A stretch of DNA of 64,000 nucleotides from Isochrysis galbana (Eukaryota; Haptophyta; Isochrysidales; Isochrysidaceae), in NCBI GenBank assembly GCA_018136815.1, contig CM030941.1:2412493-2476492 (forward strand), in the 5' to 3' direction. The notes under the pieces were generated by a model, which was not told the origin of the DNA, ran no database searches, and saw nothing but the letters and a program-made list of their open reading frames with translations. Each line of letters opens with the position of its first letter. Position 1 is the first letter of the stretch. This document shows, one piece after another, positions 59,326-64,000 of the stretch. A program made the translations under genes and the position numbers.

Positions 59326-61822
59326 AAAAAAAAAATCTTCTTAAAAAACCCCGCTACGTGTGCGGCGTGAGGCAGTGTGCTTGTGTACCTCCCTACTACC
59401 CAACCTTAACCCCTAACAACCCCCTCCCCCTTCTCCAGTTCCCTCGTTGGCGGAGAAGCTGGTTCCGGGGAGGCCGCGCGCGCTGCTTCGGCCAGGAGTT
59501 GGAGAGAAGGGGGCGGGAGACTGTGGCTCGTCCTTTGCTTTCGGTGTTAGCTTTGGTTATTCTCCCTTAAATAATTTAGATTCCTTTTTTGGTAACTGCT
59601 GTGATTCCTACCCAGAGATTTAGCTGCTTTAGGTGATGTGTCGTAGGTCTAGCCCCCTTGCCGCTTGCAAGAGGTCCTCCGACGTTCCTATGTTGAAATC
59701 CTTGTCCACCGTGTACAGCGGGCTTATCATTCTCTTAATGTGTTTGTTGCTCGGGGCGTGTAACCCCATATTCTCCCGTTGTTTTTTTAGCCTCTGAAAG
59801 AAACCGACTTTCGCCGTTACTAACAGGTGATATCTCGTGAGGATCGCTCTTAAGATCGACCTGACGGACCTGCCGTCCGCGTTGCCATACTGAATGTTAT
59901 AGAAGTCGGTTAGAATATACCTCCACGCCAAGATACCTAAGTATCCTGAGGAGGGGTGCGGTCTGTCCACCTGATAGCAGAAAAGACGTTGGGGTATTTC
60001 GGATCCCGGCTTAAGGCAAATCCCTAAAAGTCCTTCTATGAATTCAAAGACAGGCTCCGTCGCGATACATGAGGCCAAGTGAGTGGAACTCTCGGGGCTA
60101 TGCCACAAAAGCGGCATGTCGGATCGTCGGCAAAACGGTTCGCCGTAGCTATTCTCCTATGTAGAATATGTTTAAAATGCAGATAGGAGTCCCTAGGTGT
60201 TAAAAAGTTATATTTGTACAGTTGCGATACTTGTTTCCACTTCCCCGAGAGGACCGGTAACCTTTTCTCCCCATCTTAGTGTGGATTTTTGTGCTTTGGT
60301 TTTCCTCAAAGCGAGGAACGCTTTAGTCAAGACCCTGACACTCACATCCTCTAGCGTAGTTTGCGTGCCTTTTAGCGTGTACTCTTGAGGTATCGGATAC
60401 GCTGTTTCCGCCGGGCCGTCGTACGCTCGTCCCCACTTCAGTGGGGTGAATAGCTCATCGGGCAATAGTTGCGGGCTGATCCGCTCGTGGATGTGGGGCT
60501 CCCCCATAACATTAAGTTGGACTTTGTGGTGATCGCCTTTTCGGCGCAGATAGAAGTTATGGTCTTTGTCCACTAGAATTTCACCTAGATCATGCGCGTC
60601 CGGATCTTCTTGAGGGACTAACTCTTGCTCCTCCGGAGGAGGAGGCGGGGGCTTCGCTTGTTTTCTAAGAAGGTCCGTATAGTCAGATGTGGTATCTACT
60701 AGTCTTGATCTAGTCCATTCGGATATCTTTTCCCACGACTTAAGAAGGGGGGCTACTGAAATGTAATTTCCTCTATGACGTATCCACCGTTCTCCGTCCG
60801 GCAAGTAAGCCGCGCATTCCTCTGTAGTGTATATGTCCCCCGTGTCCGGGTTAATCGTATTGTGTACGATAACCGTCTGAAGAGACTCCCATTTAGACCT
60901 ATGTGAATGGTGAATCGCCGGAGGTTTGTGGAAAAGATCGTGCCATATCGGGGAGCCCAGGGTTCCTTCCCGTGTGTTTGTTTCCCTATGGAAGTTAATC
61001 CGTCTAAAGTTCTCGAGCGCAAGCTTCCAAAAAGCCGGGAGCGTGCTATTACCTCGAATGCTAGCCGTGAGGCTCTTCACGTCGACCTTCGCGAAGACCG
61101 CCGCGCGCCCTAAGGGGGTGCGGCAGAACCATTGGTCTAAGACCGTTTTCCATTCCGCCGTTGACGGGTTTAGGTAGCGGGCTATCCATATCGCTTGAAG
61201 CGCTCGCGTGTGCTCGGCCATGGGGAGTAGTCCGACACCCAATAGGGGCCCGTCTTCTCTCGTCCCAACTCTCGGGTACGCCGGAAGAGTTATCCATTTT
61301 ATACCCTCGTGCGAGGAGCCTAACTCGTCCGCCTGTAGTCGGGGAGATCTATCCCATAGTATTGTTTGAACGTCAGAATCTATGGCCTCCATGAACCACG
61401 CCGGCGGGGTGGACGTGGACAACCAATATCTCGGCGTCCCGTATATTATGAAGTTCACTAGTAGGGTCCTTCCATGAATGGAGAGACTCGTCATTCCCCT
61501 CCATGTTGCGACTTTCTTTTTAAGCTTGGCGTATAGCTTCTCCCAGAAGGAGTCATTGTCTGTTCCTTCCCAGAATGGGACTCCTAGTATGGTCGCAAAT
61601 TCGCCTTCGCCGAGCGTTTTAAGATAAGCTAGCGTCTCGGGGACCTGCGCTCCCGTAAGTGATCCCAATCGTATTAGTATGCTCTTGCTTTTGTTCACTT
61701 TAGCCCCGGTGGCGGTTCCATAGCTTTCTAGAATGTGCATCGCCCTCTCCAATGACTCGAAGGAGTTTGCTAAAATTTGCGTGTCATCCGCAAACTGCGA
61801 AAGCCTCAACTCTCTAGGTCCT
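59326..61822 (-). mobile_element. LINE (subfamily B), 5'-truncated, with 19-bp target duplication
   Basis: 2497 bp on the minus strand flanked by identical TCGCCATGATGGACGAAGA (59307-59325 and 61823-61841). It begins within the reverse transcriptase domain and ends AAGAAGA plus ten T on its sense strand. Inserted antisense into another LINE's ORF1. Confidence 0.92.
59629..61822 (-). pseudogene. LINE ORF2: partial reverse transcriptase, zf-RVT, C-terminus
   Basis: Starts at RLSQFADDTQILANSFESLE, the FADD catalytic box of LINE reverse transcriptases, followed by GAKVNKSKSILI and the thumb region (FATILGVPFWEG, WRGMTSLSIHGRTLLVNFII). After 60208 the frame breaks; reading on in the neighbouring frame gives NFLTPRDSYLHFKHILHRRI, CRFCGIAP, then a second shift leads to SSTHLASC (together the zf-RVT C-x2-C..H-x3-C). 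The rest follows at 59629-60117, with ILAWRYILTDFYNIQYG and the final DLRHIT. Two frameshifts plus 5' truncation make it inactive. Confidence 0.85.
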
Positions 61823-63004
61823 TCGCCATGATGGACGAAGAGCTCATGGACACGCCGCTGTCGCCGAAGCGACCGCGCCAGGACGACCCCCCCAGTCAGG
61901 TGGGCACAGGAGCCGGCGGGCCGCGCCCGCGCATCACCACGAACGACACGTACGAGGCCGCCATGCTGGCACCAGCCAGCAGGCAACACACCTCCAGCAC
62001 AATCCACAGCCACACCTACCACATAGCACCAGAGGGACGAACCCATAGGGAAGGCCCCCGGGCCGGGACCCTACACAGCCGCGTTACCGCCCTCGTGCTC
62101 CGGCGCGAGGGGCCGGCCCGGCGCCATACAAGACAGGACCCCATTGGGGAAATGTCGCATCAAAACAGGCACTGGAAAGAGCAGCTTTGGACCCCCATCA
62201 GGGGAGACAGCGGCAACAGGGAGGACGACACCGGGGAGACACTCCACAGAGACGCCCAGAGGCACGCGGACGACCGCGCCTCGGGCGCTGGAACGACCAG
62301 CAAGACACCGGCCCCAGAGGCCCAACATAACCAGCACAATCACGAATTTGGGCCAACACAACAGACACTCCACACAAAACCCGCGAGAGGGAGTGACAAC
62401 GCGGTAGACGCACTGAGACAACTGGACTCTAGAGAAGCAAGACAAGGCAGAGGACTAACCTTGCCTCCCCCCACGGCCACACAGGTGGCCCTCCTCGACG
62501 AAGACCTCGAGCCCGAGCTTCAAGAAGAGGCCGAGTTTCCAGATTCTCACAAAATCATCATCACCTTCACGGCGTACGAGAAGGGCCACAAGGCCAAAGA
62601 CGAGGAGACCCTAGGCGCCATTGTTGCGCATCTCAACAAACTAGAAGGCGTCGACCTTGAACCCGACTTTCTGTCTAAGAGCGCTTCCGGACCATGGGAA
62701 ATAATGGTTACGGCGGATTGCGCGAATCAATTTCGCGAGATGTTCAAAGACGTAGTCGACTTTCGCAAGGCGGGCATTCCGTGCCCTATAGCGGTCAAAT
62801 ATCAAACTCTCGACGAGAAACTCAAGGGGCTCCCCCGGGCGTCCGACAAAGCGGTAGCCGGCGCTTTCCAAGACGTCTCGGCGCACCTAGTGGTGCGCAA
62901 CTACAAGTTCGAGTTGAAGAGCATTATCACGATCAGCTCGCTGCCAACCCATACTCCTGTGGCCAGGCATGGCCTTTTTGTACATGATTTGGCTGGGTTA
63001 TCTC

Positions 63005-63390
63005 TTAAGAGGCGGCTGTCAACCTACTTTTATAAGTGGGGGACAATGGGGGCCTCGCGCCCCCCACACACCATCGCGGACACCCCCCGGGGTGGGCCCG
63101 TACAATCAACCCCAGCCCCTGCCCTTTGGCAGGGGCAGGGCACTCAACAATCTGGCCCAGACCCTTCGGGGGCGCGGCCCGCGAGCCGCACTCCCACGCC
63201 CGCGCTGGGCCTGCCCTCGAGCTGACTCCCCCTCTGTCCCTGGTCGCCAGGCATACAGGTGTCTCTGGGCGGCTCCCATGGCCAGCGGGGCGAGCGTGGG
63301 AGAGGCAGGGGGGGCCAGGGGCTGAGCCCCAGCCTCCACTGCCCCCTGAGCTGCCCTTGCTGGCCCCCTGGGAGCCCTCAAAGGGCCCCT
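63005..63390 (-). mobile_element. Hairpin-ended repeat family, copy C
   Basis: The reverse complement matches 7620-7875 closely (CCAGACCC..GGGCGCGG, CGCGAGCCGCACTCCCA, TGGTCGCCAGGCAKACAG). It ends at the stem-loop CCCACTT-ATAA-AAGTAGG (63023-63040, read on the minus strand): same loop and place as copies A and B with a changed stem sequence. Confidence 0.75.
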
Positions 63391-63694
63391 GAGAGCAGGC
63401 CAGGGCGCGCCGCATGGCGACGCGCCGCAGGGACGACGAATGGAGAGAGTGGAGAGAGGGAGAGGGGGGGTTTTGCACCCCCCCCGATGGAGTGCGGTTA
63501 GAAACAGGCCCCGTTTGCGTTAGCAAACGGGTAGGGGGCGGCCGGCGACAGGCGGGAGAGAGAAGGGAGCGGCTCAAGCTCGAGGAGAGTATCCTGAAGG
63601 TGGCACAGGCTACTCGACTCGCAGTCGTTTATTTCTCGAGAACTGCTCACGGCGCGAGCTGGAAGGGCCGATCCTCTTTGTCGACGAGAGGTTC
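63391..63694. other. Intergenic with a perfect 9-bp hairpin
   Basis: CCCGTTTGC-GTTA-GCAAACGGG at 63510-63531. Otherwise G- and C-run-rich sequence without a gene. Confidence 0.5.
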
Positions 63695-63960
63695 CTCCCC
63701 CCCCCCCGGTGCTTTTTCCCGGAGAGTCGGCCGGCGTCGACCGGTCCGCCTCAATGGGTTTTCCCTCATTTTAACTTGTGGGGAGTTAGAATGGGAGCCG
63801 GGGGCTTGCGAGGGGGGAGATGTGGAGGGGTGCATAGGTGTATGTATCTGTGGCAACAACACGCGCCAAGGTGTACGGGCAGGTGCGCTGAGGGCTGTCG
63901 TGTTAGTACCGGGCTAGTGAGAGTAGTGGTACTAATGCTCAGTTAGATTATTATCTTAAG
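63695..63960 (+). repeat. GTACC-hairpin repeat, copy 4
   Basis: ~265 bp aligning with the reverse complement of 21895-22200 and ending with TTAGTACC..GGTACTAA and TTATTATCTTAAGAGGCGGC. CTTAAGAGGCGGCTG also occurs at 63004, next to copy C's hairpin. Confidence 0.8.
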
Positions 63961-63969
63961 AGGCGGCTG

Positions 63970-63991
63970 GAAGCACCTGCAAAGGTGCTTC
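63970..63991. repeat. Perfect 9-bp hairpin with GCAA loop
   Basis: GAAGCACCT-GCAA-AGGTGCTTC, directly after the GTACC-hairpin repeat and CTTAAGAGGCGGCTG. Confidence 0.9.
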
Positions 63992-64000
63992 GAGACCCTT

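Larger units (their letters stand above)
59245..62935 (+). mobile_element. LINE 5' end with divergent ORF1, interrupted by another LINE
   Basis: The stem-loop CTATCGT-TAAA-ACGATAG (59245-59262) stands 4 nt before ATGGAG (59267). ORF1 runs to 59325, is interrupted by a 2497-bp antisense LINE, and resumes at 61842 in the same frame. Similarity to ORF1 ends near 62935, where unrelated sequence and the inverted hairpin-ended repeat begin. Confidence 0.75.
59267..63225 (+). pseudogene. LINE ORF1 (divergent member), split by insertion
   Basis: Part 1 (59267-59325) begins MERAPPPALAAAALAMMDEE; part 2 (from 61842) continues LMDTPLSPKRPRQDDPPSQ. The conserved core follows at about 62560-62930: KIIITFTAYEKGHKAKDEET, VDLEPDFLSKSASGPWEIMV, ADCANQFREMFKDVVDFRKA. 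It aligns with the other two ORF1s but is clearly diverged. Past about 62935 the frame enters unrelated repeat DNA and stops at 63225; zinc fingers and ORF2 are missing. Confidence 0.7.

Noticed and set aside
61823-62046. N-terminal ~75 residues of the 612-codon minus-strand ORF
   Set aside because: They are antisense to LINE ORF1 beyond the target duplication; the LINE-B sequence starts at 61822.

Overview
Nuclear DNA of a eukaryote, most likely a unicellular alga. Protein genes are monocistronic, widely spaced and split by short GT-AG introns (90-211 nt, donors often GTGCGC). The background is GC-rich, with long C runs, (CT)n/(GA)n arrays and many transposon fragments. ABCA transporter, sterol-type glucosyltransferase, AlkB hydroxylase, acyl-CoA synthetase and FkbM methyltransferase genes together with GTGCGC donors would fit a haptophyte, but the species cannot be named from sequence alone. 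There is one assembly gap (100 N, 26401-26500).

Layout. 0-8 kb: 3' part of a PIH1/CS co-chaperone-like gene, then repeats (pyrimidine tracts, minisatellites, two copies of a hairpin-ended element, LINE scraps) and a small membrane-protein gene. 8.7-15.2 kb: glycosyltransferase (-), a compositionally foreign AT-rich ORF (-), a LINE 3' fragment, a thioredoxin-like gene (-). 15.2-20.5 kb: microsatellite, a perfect 28-bp inverted repeat, and a Ty1/copia pol split by a LINE 3' end with an 18-bp target duplication. 20.7-29.1 kb: NudC-like (-), FkbM methyltransferase (-), a multi-pass membrane protein (-, crossing the gap) and, divergent from it, an AlkB-type hydroxylase (+). 29.5-40.4 kb: two 3'-truncated LINE copies carrying ORF1, a 233-bp MITE with 8-bp duplications, and a bubblegum-type acyl-CoA synthetase (+). 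40.8-46.5 kb: a complete three-exon ABCA full transporter (-). 47.2-52.1 kb: transposase remnants, a lower-GC segment with two virus-like genes (membrane-anchored triple-knottin protein and membrane-anchored 2OG dioxygenase-like protein) and a LINE 3' half. 53.0-57.7 kb: a three-exon HMCES/SRAP DNA-repair gene (-), a hAT remnant and a multi-pass membrane protein (-). 59-64 kb: a LINE ORF1 split by another, antisense LINE with a 19-bp target duplication, then hairpin-ended repeats.

How the genes relate. The host genes are not an operon. Several act on lipids or membranes (AlkB, acyl-CoA synthetase, sterol-type glycosyltransferase, ABCA), but clustering looks incidental. The structured part of the window is its mobile DNA. 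One LINE family (two 3' subfamilies) is present as 5'-end copies that begin with a conserved stem-loop 4-5 nt before an ATGGAG start, and as 3'-end copies that finish in a run of T on the sense strand. At least three insertions have clear target duplications. Several further repeat families end in short perfect hairpins. The 48.35-49.71 kb segment is the best candidate for an undescribed endogenous-virus-derived module.
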